64,000 nucleotides of DNA from Sporobacter termitidis DSM 10068 (GTDB taxonomy: Bacteria; Bacillota; Clostridia; Oscillospirales; Oscillospiraceae), in the NCBI RefSeq assembly GCF_900130065.1, contig NZ_FQXV01000006.1:62001-126000 (forward strand), written 5' to 3'. A model generated the notes under the pieces. It did not search any database, was not told the origin of the DNA, and was given only the letters and a program-made list of their open reading frames with translations. The translations under genes and the position numbers were made by a program. Below, in pieces: positions 51,318-60,704 of this stretch; position 1 is the stretch's first letter, and every line of letters starts with the position of its first letter.

Positions 51318-51360
51318 AAGCCCCGGTATGCAAATCGATGCATCCGGGGCTTTTCTTTCT
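51318..51360 (+). terminator. Terminator of the aldo-keto reductase gene
   Basis: AAGCCCCGG, an inner TGCA-AATCGA-TGCA stem, CCGGGGCTT, then TTCTTTCTT. Confidence 0.85.
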
Positions 51361-51400
51361 TCGCCGCCTGCCGGGCCGGCGACGGATAGCTCATCCGTTA

Positions 51401-51429
51401 TTGACTACTATATATTATAGTAGTAAAAT
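51401..51429 (+). promoter_or_regulatory. Promoter overlapped by a 9-3-9 inverted repeat
   Basis: TTGACT, 17-bp spacer, TAAAAT. The inverted repeat ACTACTATA-TAT-TATAGTAGT (51404-51424) fills the spacer; ACTATATAGT lies further down. Likely autorepression site of the PadR-like protein encoded in this operon. Confidence 0.65.
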
Positions 51430-51479
51430 AACTAGCGCTATACTATATAGTCCAATACTTTAACCGGGGAGCAATGTAC

Positions 51480-52598
51480 ATGTCGTTTAAGCAATTTGTT
51501 TTCAACAAGGGCACGCGCTTTGCCGTGATCATGGCGCTGTGTTATCAGGTTTTTATGCTGGGGATTTATTTTTACGGGTATCACGCGATCCCCGGCAACG
51601 TCAGCGCGCTGACTGTGGCGTTTTACAACGGCGACGGCGCGCAGGGGGAACCCTTGCTGGGCAGTCTGGCCGGGAGCCTGCCTTATCGCGTTACCTATGC
51701 CGATTCGCTGGACGAGGCAAAAGAGGAGCTGAACACGCGAAAAATCGCCATGATCATCGAGCTGCCGGAGGGCTTTTTTGAGGGCGGCGCCGTCAATTTT
51801 TATATCAACAAATCAAACCCCCAGATCACCGTTATGTCGATGCAGCAAACGGCCGAGTCGATCGTTTCGGCGCTGAACGAAAGGGCAAACCCGTCCTCGG
51901 CCGAAAAAATCAGGACAAACTATGTATTTTCAAATCCGATGCCGCAGCCGATGAGCGACCAGATGGCGCCGATGTTTTTGACCCTGGCGCTTTACTCCGG
52001 CGCGATGATCGCGTCGATCTCGATCGCCTCGGTATTCAAGTCCGCGTGCCAGAAGATGAATAAATGGCGCGCGTTTGCCTATTTTGAGGCGCTGGGCCTG
52101 ATGATCTCCGTCATCGCGCCGCTCATCAACGTGGGCATGGCCTCTCTGTTCGTCCATCCGGCGTTTTCTCTCGTTCTGAAATTATTTGCGCAGGGCGTCC
52201 TGTTTCAGTTCTGCGCTTTTCAGCTCACGGCCATTTTTTCGCTGCTGCTGGGCAGCTACGGCTCGCTTGTCAACACGCCGCTTTTAATGGCGCAGGTCCT
52301 GGCCAGCGGCGCCACGATGAGCTACGCCATCATGCCGGTACCATTCAAGGCGCTGGCGACCATTTCTCCTATTTATTCAAATACGCAAATATGCTATAAT
52401 ATTTTATACGGCGGGGGCGGTACCGGCCGCCACGAGCTCCGGCTGGTTCTGGCGGGGATTGCCGCGGCGATGATCGATATGCTTATCGTTTACCTCATGC
52501 ATAAAAAGAAAAATGAAAAAATCGATTTGGACAGGATCTCCGAGGAATCCGCCATGGCTGCCGCCGCGGGGACCGCTGTCGCAGAATCGGAGATTTAA
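51480..52598 (+). CDS. YhgE/Pip-like ABC-2-type membrane protein
   Basis: 372 residues. One N-terminal span (about 18-38), a large extracellular domain (about 40-170, VTYADSLDEAKEELNTRKIA, MIIELPEGFFEGG), and five spans (about 175-350). This resembles the DUF3533/YhgE half of ABC-2 permeases and SNG1-like proteins. No ATPase gene is adjacent. ATG 51480 is 8 bases after GGGGAG. Followed 2 bp later by a PadR-like regulator. Confidence 0.78.
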   Translation: MSFKQFVFNKGTRFAVIMALCYQVFMLGIYFYGYHAIPGNVSALTVAFYNGDGAQGEPLLGSLAGSLPYRVTYADSLDEAKEELNTRKIAMIIELPEGFFEGGAVNFYINKSNPQITVMSMQQTAESIVSALNERANPSSAEKIRTNYVFSNPMPQPMSDQMAPMFLTLALYSGAMIASISIASVFKSACQKMNKWRAFAYFEALGLMISVIAPLINVGMASLFVHPAFSLVLKLFAQGVLFQFCAFQLTAIFSLLLGSYGSLVNTPLLMAQVLASGATMSYAIMPVPFKALATISPIYSNTQICYNILYGGGGTGRHELRLVLAGIAAAMIDMLIVYLMHKKKNEKIDLDRISEESAMAAAAGTAVAESEI

Positions 52599-52600
52599 TA

Positions 52601-53128
52601 ATGAAAGACACCATGCTGATCCGGCTGTATATTTTAAGCAGAATGCTCGACGCGCCAACGAATCCTTACCGCATCTTTAAGGAATATCAGGGCAGCCAGA
52701 CGGGCAGGTTCCAGCCCATCGAGGAAGCGAAATTTTACTACAACATCGACCTGCTGCACAAACAGGATTACATCTCGCAGACGTCGATCGTGCCGGGCGA
52801 CAACGCGCCCAGCAAAAAAATGTACGCCGTCACGCCAAAGGGCCGGGAATTCTTTGAGGACGCACTTTATAAACGATTCGCCGGCGCCTGTAGCGTGGAC
52901 GATCTCTATTTGATCTTCCCCTTTCTCGAGTTCGTGGACACGGAAAAAGCCCGGAACATTCTTGGAAAAAGAATTGCGGAGCTGGAACGCGAGCTGGAAA
53001 ACATTCTGCAGGCGGTATGCGAGAGCTTTATTGTGGAGTATGCCATTGAAAAAAGGCGGTTCCACCTGAAATATCTCAAAAAAGCGCAGGAATTTATAGG
53101 TCAGGCCCAAGGCGGGAAAAATAAGTAA
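52601..53128 (+). CDS. PadR-like transcriptional regulator
   Basis: 175 residues. Winged-helix N-terminus (about 1-90: MLIRLYILSRMLDAPTNPYR, EAKFYYNIDLLHKQDYIS, MYAVTPKGREFFEDAL) as in PadR/YqjI, then a long helical C-terminus (about 120-170). Presumably represses its own operon with the membrane protein and senses a phenolic or drug-like ligand (inference). Confidence 0.8.
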   Translation: MKDTMLIRLYILSRMLDAPTNPYRIFKEYQGSQTGRFQPIEEAKFYYNIDLLHKQDYISQTSIVPGDNAPSKKMYAVTPKGREFFEDALYKRFAGACSVDDLYLIFPFLEFVDTEKARNILGKRIAELERELENILQAVCESFIVEYAIEKRRFHLKYLKKAQEFIGQAQGGKNK

Positions 53129-53146
53129 GCAACGCGAAACAACGCG

Positions 53147-53184
53147 AAAGCCGGTAAACTCAGGTTTACCGGCTTTCTCTTATT
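53147..53184 (+). terminator. Terminator of the padR operon
   Basis: AAAGCCGGTAAAC-TCAG-GTTTACCGGCTTT followed by CTCTTATT; also faces the end of the minus-strand ABC operon. Confidence 0.88.
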
Positions 53185-53226
53185 GAGAAAAATCCGCCTT
53201 GGGGACCGGCGATGCGGGAGAACGGT

Positions 53227-54243
53227 TTAGACGCAGTGGCAGGCGACCAGGTGGTCGCCGCCGACGTCGCGCAGCTCCGGCCTGCTCTCGGCGCATGACT
53301 TTTTGGCCATGGGGCAGCGCGGATGGAAGGCGCAGCCGGACGGGGGGTTGAGCGGCGTGGGGACATCGCCCGTCAGGATGATCCTGCTGCGCCGCTCCTC
53401 CGCGGCAGGGTCCGGCAGCGGCTGGGCGGATAAAAGCGCCCGCGAATACGGATGCAGCGTATTTGAATACAGCTCCTGAGACGTCGAAAGCTCCACGATC
53501 CGCCCCAGATACATCACCGCCACCCTCTGGCTGATATACTGCACCGCCAGGAGGTCGTGGGAGATAAAAAGATAGCTCAGGCGGTCATTTTTGCTTTGCA
53601 GCTCCTGCAAAAGGTTCAGTATCTGGGCCTGCATCGACACGTCCAGCGCCGATATCGGCTCGTCGCACACGATCATGGACGGGGCTCCCGCCAGGGCGCG
53701 GGCGATGGACAGGCGCTGCCGCTGCCCGCCCGAATACTCGTGAGGGAACCGGTCCATCATGTCGGGCCTGAGCCCCGTCATCGTAAACAGCTCTGCCACC
53801 CTGTCCCTGTACTCGCCCCGGCTCCCGGCAAGGCCGTGGATTTTAAGCGGCTCCCCGACGATATCGCAGGAATTCATGCGCGGGTCCAGGGAGCTGTAAG
53901 GGTCCTGGAACACCAGCGCCATCCGCCGCCGGAACTGGCGCAGGTCCGACTCCGAAACCTTTGAAATGTCCGTCCCCTCGAACAGCAGGACGCCCTTTGT
54001 CGGCTTGTACAGCCGCAGGATGCACCGGCCCACCGTCGTCTTCCCGCAGCCGCTCTCGCCGACCAGCCCCAGCGTCTCGCCGGGCTTTATGGAAAACGAC
54101 ACGTCGTCCAGCGCCTTCACGTCCGCCACCTTTCTCTTCAGGAGGCCGCGCAGCACGGGAAAGTACATCTTTAAATTCACGACGTCGACCGTGTTCCCTT
54201 TTTCGACCTTTTCGGTTATGACTGCCTCAGCTCGTCCGCCCAT
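53227..54243 (-). CDS. Peptide/nickel-type ABC transporter ATPase (OppF/DppF)
   Basis: 338 residues. Walker A GLVGESGCGKTTVGR, Q-loop FQDPYSSLDP, signature YSGGQRQRLSIARAL, Walker B SMIVCDEPISALD, H-loop FISHDL, and the C-terminal oligopeptide-type Fe-S-like cluster CAFHPRCPMAKKSC. Last gene of the five-gene transporter; directly abuts oppD. Confidence 0.95.
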   Translation of the reverse strand: MGGRAEAVITEKVEKGNTVDVVNLKMYFPVLRGLLKRKVADVKALDDVSFSIKPGETLGLVGESGCGKTTVGRCILRLYKPTKGVLLFEGTDISKVSESDLRQFRRRMALVFQDPYSSLDPRMNSCDIVGEPLKIHGLAGSRGEYRDRVAELFTMTGLRPDMMDRFPHEYSGGQRQRLSIARALAGAPSMIVCDEPISALDVSMQAQILNLLQELQSKNDRLSYLFISHDLLAVQYISQRVAVMYLGRIVELSTSQELYSNTLHPYSRALLSAQPLPDPAAEERRSRIILTGDVPTPLNPPSGCAFHPRCPMAKKSCAESRPELRDVGGDHLVACHCV

Positions 54244-55218
54244 TTAACGCTCCTCCAATCTTCTGTTGCAGGCCGTGGCGTGCTGCCCGCCCACATACGT
54301 CAGCTCCGCCGCCGGCTCCTTGAAGCACGCCGCCGTGCGAAACCGGCACCGGGGCAAAAACGGGCACGTGGCCGGCCGGTTAATCAGCGAGGGCGGCATC
54401 CCCTTGATCGGCTCCAGCTTCTCGCCGAGCTTCGGCACGCAGCTTAAAAGCCCCTCTGTGTACGGATGCAGCGGATCGGCCCAGATTTCCTTTACGGTCC
54501 CCGTTTCGATGATGCGCCCGGCATACATGACGTTGACGCGGTCCGCGTAGCGGGCCACGATCCCCAGATTATGCGTGACCATCACCAGGGCGGTGTGATA
54601 CCTGCCGACCAGGTCGTACATCAGCTCCAGCAGCTGCGCCTGGATGGTGGCGTCCAGGGCCGTGGTCGCCTCGTCGGCGATGATCAGCTTCGGGCTGCAC
54701 AGCATCGCCATCGCCACCATCACGCGCTGGCGCATCCCGCCGGAGAGCTGATGGGGATAATCGTCCGCGCGCTTGCCCGGATCGGGGATGCCCACCTGGG
54801 CCAGCATATCCGTCGACCGCTCCCGCGCCTCTTTCTTGTCGAGGTTCAAATGCAGCGTCAGGACCTCGGACATCTGCCGGGCAATCGTCATGGCCGGGTT
54901 CAGAGACGTCATCGGCTCCTGGAATATCATCGAAATCCTGTTTCCCCGGATGGCGCAGAGCTCCCTGCTCCGGCGGGTATATTTAAGCAAATCCACCCCC
55001 TCGAACTCGGCCGAGCCCGCCACGACCCGCCCGGGCGGATTCGGTATCAGCTGCATCAGCGACAGCTGGCTGACCGATTTCCCGCAGCCGCTCTCGCCGA
55101 CGAGCCCGACAATCTCCCCCTCGTCGATGTTATACGATACGTTGTTGACGGCCCGGACGACGCCGCGCTCCGTTCTGAACTCGGTAGAAAGGCCGTTCAC
55201 TGTCAATAAGCGTCCCAT
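54244..55218 (-). CDS. Peptide/nickel-type ABC transporter ATPase (OppD/DppD)
   Basis: 324 residues. GLVGESGCGKSVSQLSLM, FQEPMTSLNPAMT, LSGGMRQRVMVAMAM, KLIIADEATTALD, VTHNLG, and CPFLPRCRFRTAAC at the C-terminus. ATG 55218 follows GGGGGCGGATAT. 13 bp after the permease DppC. Confidence 0.95.
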   Translation of the reverse strand: MGRLLTVNGLSTEFRTERGVVRAVNNVSYNIDEGEIVGLVGESGCGKSVSQLSLMQLIPNPPGRVVAGSAEFEGVDLLKYTRRSRELCAIRGNRISMIFQEPMTSLNPAMTIARQMSEVLTLHLNLDKKEARERSTDMLAQVGIPDPGKRADDYPHQLSGGMRQRVMVAMAMLCSPKLIIADEATTALDATIQAQLLELMYDLVGRYHTALVMVTHNLGIVARYADRVNVMYAGRIIETGTVKEIWADPLHPYTEGLLSCVPKLGEKLEPIKGMPPSLINRPATCPFLPRCRFRTAACFKEPAAELTYVGGQHATACNRRLEER

Positions 55219-55231
55219 ATATCCGCCCCCT

Positions 55232-56158
55232 TCATTTGAGCGCGCCACGCAGCTTTGGGTCCAGGGCGTCGCGCAGCCCGTCGCCCACCATATTGAACGC
55301 GAAAACCAGTATCATGATGGCAAGGCCGGGCGCGATGGACAGCAGCGGGCGCGTCATCAGGTACTGATATCCGTCGCGGCACATGCTCCCCCAGGCCGCC
55401 GCCGGCGGCAGTATGCCGAGGCCAAGAAAGCTCAGCCCCGCCTCGGCCATGATCGACATGCCCATCATGATCGTCATCATGACAATCAGCGGGGAAACGA
55501 CGTTTCTGACCACGTGCCGCACGATGATTCTCGATTTTTTCGCGCCCATGGAGCGGCTGGCGCTGATGTAGTCGTTCTGCTTGACCGACAGCACCTGCCC
55601 GTTGATGAGGCGGATGTACGCCGGAAACAGCGTCAGGCCGATGGCAATCACGACCCCTGTAACGCCGGAGTTCAGCGCGCTGGCGATCAGCAGCTGCAGC
55701 ACCAGCGACGGAACGGATATCAGGATATCCGTTATCCGCATGATCAGGGAATTCAGCCGGCTGTCCGAAAAGCCGGCGATGAGCCCGATGACCGTCCCGA
55801 TGGATGCCGACACGAGCACCGTGCAGACCCCGACGGCGAGCGCGATCCGCGAACCGTGGATAATCCGGCTGAGCAGGTCCCGGCCCAGCGCGTCCGTCCC
55901 CAGCGGGTGCGACGGGCCGGGCGCCGCGAGCACCTGGTACAGGTCCTGCTCATAGGGATCGTAGGGCGCGATGACATCCGCCAGCGCCGCCGTCAGCAGG
56001 ACCACGACCACAAGGATGAAGCCCACAACGACAATCTTCCGCCGGAAAAAGGCCCGGACAAAGCGCTTAAGCTCGTTGACGCCGGACAGCTGTTCTTCCT
56101 CCAGCACTTCAAATTCGTCGTCCGGTATCTGTTCCCGGACGATTTTAGTCCCATCCAT
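55232..56158 (-). CDS. Peptide/nickel-type ABC permease (DppC)
   Basis: 308 residues, N-terminal cytoplasmic tail (EEEQLSGVNELKRFVRAFFR) then six spans. GLIAGFSDSRLNSLIMRITD, YISASRSMGAKKSRIIVRHV (EAA loop) and EAGLSFLGLGILPPAAAWG are family features. ATG 56158 follows AGGAGGGCTGCGAT; upstream frame is not coding. Confidence 0.94.
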   Translation of the reverse strand: MDGTKIVREQIPDDEFEVLEEEQLSGVNELKRFVRAFFRRKIVVVGFILVVVVLLTAALADVIAPYDPYEQDLYQVLAAPGPSHPLGTDALGRDLLSRIIHGSRIALAVGVCTVLVSASIGTVIGLIAGFSDSRLNSLIMRITDILISVPSLVLQLLIASALNSGVTGVVIAIGLTLFPAYIRLINGQVLSVKQNDYISASRSMGAKKSRIIVRHVVRNVVSPLIVMMTIMMGMSIMAEAGLSFLGLGILPPAAAWGSMCRDGYQYLMTRPLLSIAPGLAIMILVFAFNMVGDGLRDALDPKLRGALK

Positions 56159-56172
56159 ATCGCAGCCCTCCT

Positions 56173-57135
56173 TTATTCGTACTGGATTCTCGGGTCGATC
56201 CACCCGTACAGCAGATCGACGATGAGATTGGCGATCACGACGACCACCGTCAAAATCAGCGTCACGGCCTGAATCGTCGGGTAGTCGTGAGACAGCATCG
56301 CGTCGATCATCAGCTTGCCCATCCCGGGGATGACGAAGATGGTCTCGACAATGAAAGACCCGCCGAAAATCTGCCGGATCATCTGGCCCTGCAGCGTGAC
56401 CACGGGCATCAGGGAATTCTTCAAAGCGTGCCTGAAGATGACCTGCCGCTCGTTTAGCCCCTTGGCCCACGCGGTACGGATATAGTCCTCGCCCAGAACC
56501 TCCAGCATACTTGAGCGCGTCTGCCGCGCGGTGGAGGCGATAGGCCCCAGCGCCATGACAAACACGGGCATGATGCCCTGCCGCAGGCTGAGGCCGAAGT
56601 CCTTCCACGGCAGCGTGTACCCGTAAAGCGGCAGCCAGTGCAGGACGTATCCGAACAGGTACACGAGGAGGATGGCCACCCAGAAGGTCGGCGCCGTGAT
56701 GCCGATATTGGCGATAAACGTGACAATATTGTCAATCAGCTTTCCCCGCCGGATCGCGCTGATGATGCCGAGCAGCGGCCCGATAATATTGCTCACAACA
56801 AAGGCCGTCAGGCCGAGCGTGATGGTGATGACCATGCGCTCGCCCATGCTCTGCATGATGTCGTCTCCCTTGATAATCGACTTTCCGAAATCGCCCTGGA
56901 CCACCTTGGCAAACCAGTTGACGAACTGGATGGGGATGGGCTTGTCAAGGCCGAGCTCGTGCCGGAGCTCCTCGAAATACTCCGGGTCCGCCTGGGCATC
57001 CGCCAGCTCGGTGCGCGATACCAGTATCTCGATCGGGTCGCCGGGCAGCGCCCTGATAAGCCCGAAGACGAGCATGCTCACGCAGATGACGATCAGCACC
57101 GCGTAAAATAATCGCCGTATGATATAATTCACCAT
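56173..57135 (-). CDS. Peptide/nickel-type ABC permease (DppB)
   Basis: 320 residues starting MVNYIIRRLFYAVLIVICVS. GDPIEILVSRTELADAQADP, FVNWFAKVVQGDFGKSI, EDYIRTAWAKGLNERQVIFR (EAA loop), GGSFIVETIFVIPGMGKL. Six spans. ATG 57135 gives the standard N-terminus; a GTG at 57144 is possible and neither has a strong ribosome site, so it may depend on coupling. Confidence 0.92.
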   Translation of the reverse strand: MVNYIIRRLFYAVLIVICVSMLVFGLIRALPGDPIEILVSRTELADAQADPEYFEELRHELGLDKPIPIQFVNWFAKVVQGDFGKSIIKGDDIMQSMGERMVITITLGLTAFVVSNIIGPLLGIISAIRRGKLIDNIVTFIANIGITAPTFWVAILLVYLFGYVLHWLPLYGYTLPWKDFGLSLRQGIMPVFVMALGPIASTARQTRSSMLEVLGEDYIRTAWAKGLNERQVIFRHALKNSLMPVVTLQGQMIRQIFGGSFIVETIFVIPGMGKLMIDAMLSHDYPTIQAVTLILTVVVVIANLIVDLLYGWIDPRIQYE

Positions 57136-57276
57136 TTTTTTCACACCGCACTTTCAAACGATTCTTATCCAAAACACGTCCGGGGAGAGCGGCGCGGGCG
57201 GCGCCGGTTTCTCCCCGTGCATTTTTGCGTTCAGCCCTGCGGGAATCGGGTCGGAAAGCGGCCGCCGGCAGAAAGC

Positions 57277-58863
57277 TTACTTCTGTGACAGCCAGATTTC
57301 GAACAGGTTGCCCGAGCTTGAGCCGGTGTTTTTGAAATTCTGCACCGTCGGCTTATAAATATAGGTGTCATATGTAAAATACAGGGGTACAAACAGTGCG
57401 TTGTCCAGGATGTACTTCTGCAGGTCAAGCAGCTCGGCGTCGTTTTGGCCGAGTTTATTCGTGGCCTTTTCCACCAGCTCCTGCAGCTCCTGCGGATGCT
57501 GTATGGACTTGAAGTAATTGCGCTTATTATCGTAGAGCAGGGTGTACACCGTCTCCATAACGGGCAGGTTGCGGTTGGACTGAACAAGGATGCCGTCCCA
57601 GCCGTTTCCGCGCAAATCGGAATAGCCGCCCGAGTCGGGGAAGCTGACCTCCGCGGTAATGCCCACCGCGGCCAGCATGCTCTGCATTGCCACGACGGCG
57701 TCCTTATCCGCCATGCCAGGCTGTCCATACAGCGTTGTTTTAAAGCCGTCGGGATAGCCGGCCTGCGCAAGCAGCGCCTTCGCCTTCACAGGGTCATAGC
57801 GCGGCACGCCGAAGGCGGGGTCCTCGGAGTGGCCGCCATAGCCTTCCGCGTTGATCTGATAGGCCGGCTTCCACACGCCGAAGCCGCGGGCGTTGCAAAT
57901 GGCGTCCCTGTCGATGGCGTAGGACAGCGCCTGGCGCACCTCGGGCTTGGCAAACGGGGAGGACGGATCGTCGCTGCTGGGGAGAAAGCCGATGGGCCCC
58001 AAGGGGATCGACTGGACCGCGAAGCCCTGATTTGTCAGGTTTTGAATCTGATCGCCGTTATTCGTGTTTAAAATGTCGATGCTCTGGTCCCCGGTGGATT
58101 GCAGGGCAATGTTCTGCGTCATGACGTCCTTGATCATGACCAGCTCCACGCTGTCCAGGTACGGATACTCCTTCTGCCAATAGCCGTCGAATTTCTCGCC
58201 CTTGACAGAGGCGCCCTTGACATACTCGATAAATTTAAACGGTCCGGTGCCGACAGGGTGCTCCGCCGTCCATTCCTCGCCGTTTTTCTTATAGGCCTCC
58301 ATCGAAATCATGACGGAGCCGGTGGTGGCCCAGCCCGCCGAGGAGGAATTGTTGATGCCGTCCGGATAATGTATGGAAACCTCGTACGGGCTGACAACGG
58401 TGACATTGTCGTATGTGGGCTTGGAGGCCGAGTTGTCGTGGATCATATCGATATTCCACTTGGCGACCTCCGCGTTAAAGTCCGAGCCGTCATGGAACTT
58501 GACGCCCTGACGCAGCTTGAAGGTGATCGTATTGCCGGCGGTGTCGATGTCATAGGATTCCGCGAGCAGGGGCGTGCACGTGCCGTCCAGCTGCTGCTTG
58601 AGGAGCGTTTCCAGGAAGGGCCATGTCAGCCAGACATCGGACGGCGCGATCTTCCAGGGCAGTCCGATCGGGGCGGCGCCCTCCGCCGGCGTCACCATTC
58701 TCAGGGTCCCGCCGTACTGCGGCGCCGCCGGGACGGGTGTCTGGGCGCCGCCGGCGCTTGCGGAGGGCGAGGATTCGCCCGCGGCCGTATTCGTTTTCTG
58801 TCCGCAGGCAAGGAGCGAAAATGCCAGAGTCAACGCTAAGAGAATCGATACTGCTTTTTTCAC
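57277..58863 (-). CDS. Extracellular solute-binding lipoprotein (SBP_bac_5)
   Basis: 528 residues. Lipobox SLLACG with Cys20, a Ser/Ala/Pro linker, then the family-5 fold: YGGTLRMVTPAEG, ITFKLRQGVKFHDGSDFNAE, EHPVGTGPFKFIEYV, PEVRQALSYAIDRDAI. Binds peptides, nickel chelates or similar for the permease; specificity cannot be read. First gene of the operon with 140 bp before dppB. Confidence 0.92.
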   Translation of the reverse strand: MKKAVSILLALTLAFSLLACGQKTNTAAGESSPSASAGGAQTPVPAAPQYGGTLRMVTPAEGAAPIGLPWKIAPSDVWLTWPFLETLLKQQLDGTCTPLLAESYDIDTAGNTITFKLRQGVKFHDGSDFNAEVAKWNIDMIHDNSASKPTYDNVTVVSPYEVSIHYPDGINNSSSAGWATTGSVMISMEAYKKNGEEWTAEHPVGTGPFKFIEYVKGASVKGEKFDGYWQKEYPYLDSVELVMIKDVMTQNIALQSTGDQSIDILNTNNGDQIQNLTNQGFAVQSIPLGPIGFLPSSDDPSSPFAKPEVRQALSYAIDRDAICNARGFGVWKPAYQINAEGYGGHSEDPAFGVPRYDPVKAKALLAQAGYPDGFKTTLYGQPGMADKDAVVAMQSMLAAVGITAEVSFPDSGGYSDLRGNGWDGILVQSNRNLPVMETVYTLLYDNKRNYFKSIQHPQELQELVEKATNKLGQNDAELLDLQKYILDNALFVPLYFTYDTYIYKPTVQNFKNTGSSSGNLFEIWLSQK

Positions 58864-59076
58864 CTTTCTACCTCCAAATTGTTTTTCGCCGGAACGCGGA
58901 TATGACGTCTTTCCGGCAACATGGACTAAATTGCCCGGCGTTTTTAATGAATCGCTGTTAAATTTATACAGTCCACAGGCAAAACTCTACCGCAGCCCAT
59001 ACGAGAAATCAATACGCCCAGATTTGATATAAATTCGGCTGTTATGACATGCGCGGCAACCCTGAGCAAATCTCCC

Positions 59077-59120
59077 CATAACACCCGGGACCCGTCTTTC
59101 GACGGGTCCCGGGTGTTATG
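59077..59120. repeat. Perfect 20-bp inverted repeat
   Basis: Two 20-bp arms (first arm CATAACACCCGGGACCCGTC) around a TTTC loop. Sits between the LysR gene end (59151) and the transporter leader. No T-tract; possibly a terminator of LysR or a mobile palindrome. Confidence 0.6.
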
Positions 59121-59150
59121 TTCAATGTTTGTCCGGCGGGTATGCCGGCG

Positions 59151-60074
59151 TCAGAGCTGGTCCTGCGCCAGGCCGCGGAGTATGCACAGGAAATCCCGCT
59201 TCTCGGCGGTGGTACGGTCGGGCAGCCACGCGGCCATGATATGGCTCTCGACAAAGCCCGGGTACTTTGGAATCGGATAATAGCGGATCGACACGTCGTA
59301 CGCCGCGCTGTCGATCCGCCCGGATATCGACACGCCCTTGCCTATGCCGATGGTGCGAATAAGCGAGAGCATGTTCGGCACGAACCGCACGGCCTTTGGG
59401 GTAAAGCCCAGATTGGCGCAGACCTTGAACACATGCTTTTCCACAGCGTCTGAGCTGCCGATCAGGACCTCATAAAAGGTCAGGTCAGCCAATCTTTTCA
59501 CATCCAGCGCATCCGCCTGCGCCAGGGGATGATTCGCGGAGACGGTAAAATACGCTTCAAGCAGGGCCAGCTTCATAGTGGAAGCGTCCTTGAGGTCGCG
59601 AATGACGAAGGACGGCCCGACCACAAGATCGACATCCGAAAAAATGAGCGCCGCCTTGAGCTGCTCGTGCTCATAGATCGTCTCGCTGACCTCCACATTG
59701 GGATACCGCTCCATAAAATTCGAAATCGCCATTTTGACGATATTGTATACGGGATTGCAGTTGTAGGTGTCGGGACAGCCGATACGGAGGCGCTGCCTGG
59801 GCTGCCGGTACATATCCTGGACCTCGCCGAAGGCGTTGACCACGACGTCAAAGGGCCTTCTCAGCCTGTCGTACAAATACTGACCTTCCTTCGTCAGCGC
59901 CACGCCGCGGTTTCCCCGCTCGAACAGCCTGACGCCGACGGCGCCTTCAAACCTCGTAATAGTTTTGCTGAGCGCCGACTGGGAGCTGTAAAGCATGTTC
60001 GCCGTATCGGCAATATTGAGATGTTCGGCAACAGCCAAAAACGCATCCACTTGCTGAAATGTGACATTGATCAT
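59151..60074 (-). CDS. LysR-family transcriptional regulator
   Basis: 307 residues. HTH (about 1-60: FQQVDAFLAVAEHLNIADTA, SSQSALSKTITRFEGAVGVR, LFERGNRGVALT), hinge helix, and a type-2 periplasmic fold effector domain (about 90-300). It lies upstream of and on the same strand as the transporter operon, so it may control it; the local order is not the divergent one usual for LysR. Weak ribosome site. Confidence 0.88.
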   Translation of the reverse strand: MINVTFQQVDAFLAVAEHLNIADTANMLYSSQSALSKTITRFEGAVGVRLFERGNRGVALTKEGQYLYDRLRRPFDVVVNAFGEVQDMYRQPRQRLRIGCPDTYNCNPVYNIVKMAISNFMERYPNVEVSETIYEHEQLKAALIFSDVDLVVGPSFVIRDLKDASTMKLALLEAYFTVSANHPLAQADALDVKRLADLTFYEVLIGSSDAVEKHVFKVCANLGFTPKAVRFVPNMLSLIRTIGIGKGVSISGRIDSAAYDVSIRYYPIPKYPGFVESHIMAAWLPDRTTAEKRDFLCILRGLAQDQL

Positions 60075-60173
60075 CCTTAACCCGCACCTTTTTCTATATT
60101 ATGGTATCTTATACATTAATTGTATTTCATTCGAGCCGCATATGTCAAGCGCGTTTACGTCCATGACACCCGA

Positions 60174-60202
60174 TTGACAAGGCGGCCGTCTTTGTGTATA
60201 TT
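60174..60202 (+). promoter_or_regulatory. Promoter of the marR operon
   Basis: TTGACA, 17-bp spacer, TATATT; the last base touches the operator below. Confidence 0.8.
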
Positions 60203-60219
60203 AGTTTCAAAGGAAACTA
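60202..60219. promoter_or_regulatory. MarR-type operator
   Basis: TAGTTTC-AAAG-GAAACTA, perfect 7-4-7, right on the transcription start and upstream of the ribosome site. Form and place suit autorepression by MarR. Confidence 0.7.
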
Positions 60220-60237
60220 TAAAGGAGGGGCTATCCG

Positions 60238-60675
60238 ATGGAAAGCATCGGCAGATACAGCGCCGCAATTTACAGGCTCACGCAAAGTATATTTACCAAC
60301 AAGCTGAAGGCGCTGGACATCGGCAGCGGACAATACGACTTTTTTCTCATCATCGCCAAAAACGAGGGCATCAGCCAGAAGGAAATCTGCGATATGCTGT
60401 ATGTGGAAAAGTCTACCACCGCCAAGGCCGTCAAATACCTGCTGTCCAGGGGCTATATCGTCAACAGGCAGGTCGAAAGCGACAAGCGGTATTCTTCTTT
60501 ATATCTCACTGAGAAGGGGCGGGAGGCCTGGACCGCGGTCGAGGCGGTCTTTTCCGAAATGCTGGGCATTTTTTCAAAAAACATTCCGGAAAGCGCCATC
60601 GACGAGACGATCGCCGTATTGAAAAAAGTGATCGGCAACCTGCAGGAGGAGAAAAGCAGGTACGCCGGGGAATAA
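60238..60675 (+). CDS. MarR-family transcriptional regulator
   Basis: 145 residues. Winged helix (about 30-105: GQYDFFLIIAKNEGISQKEI, CDMLYVEKSTTAKAVKYLLS, RGYIVNRQVESDKRYSSLYL) between dimerisation helices. RBS AAAGGAGGGG. Precedes an exporter by 29 bp, so likely its repressor. Confidence 0.9.
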   Translation: MESIGRYSAAIYRLTQSIFTNKLKALDIGSGQYDFFLIIAKNEGISQKEICDMLYVEKSTTAKAVKYLLSRGYIVNRQVESDKRYSSLYLTEKGREAWTAVEAVFSEMLGIFSKNIPESAIDETIAVLKKVIGNLQEEKSRYAGE

Positions 60676-60704
60676 TTTTTAAGGAGATCAGGAGGGACGT
60701 TATT

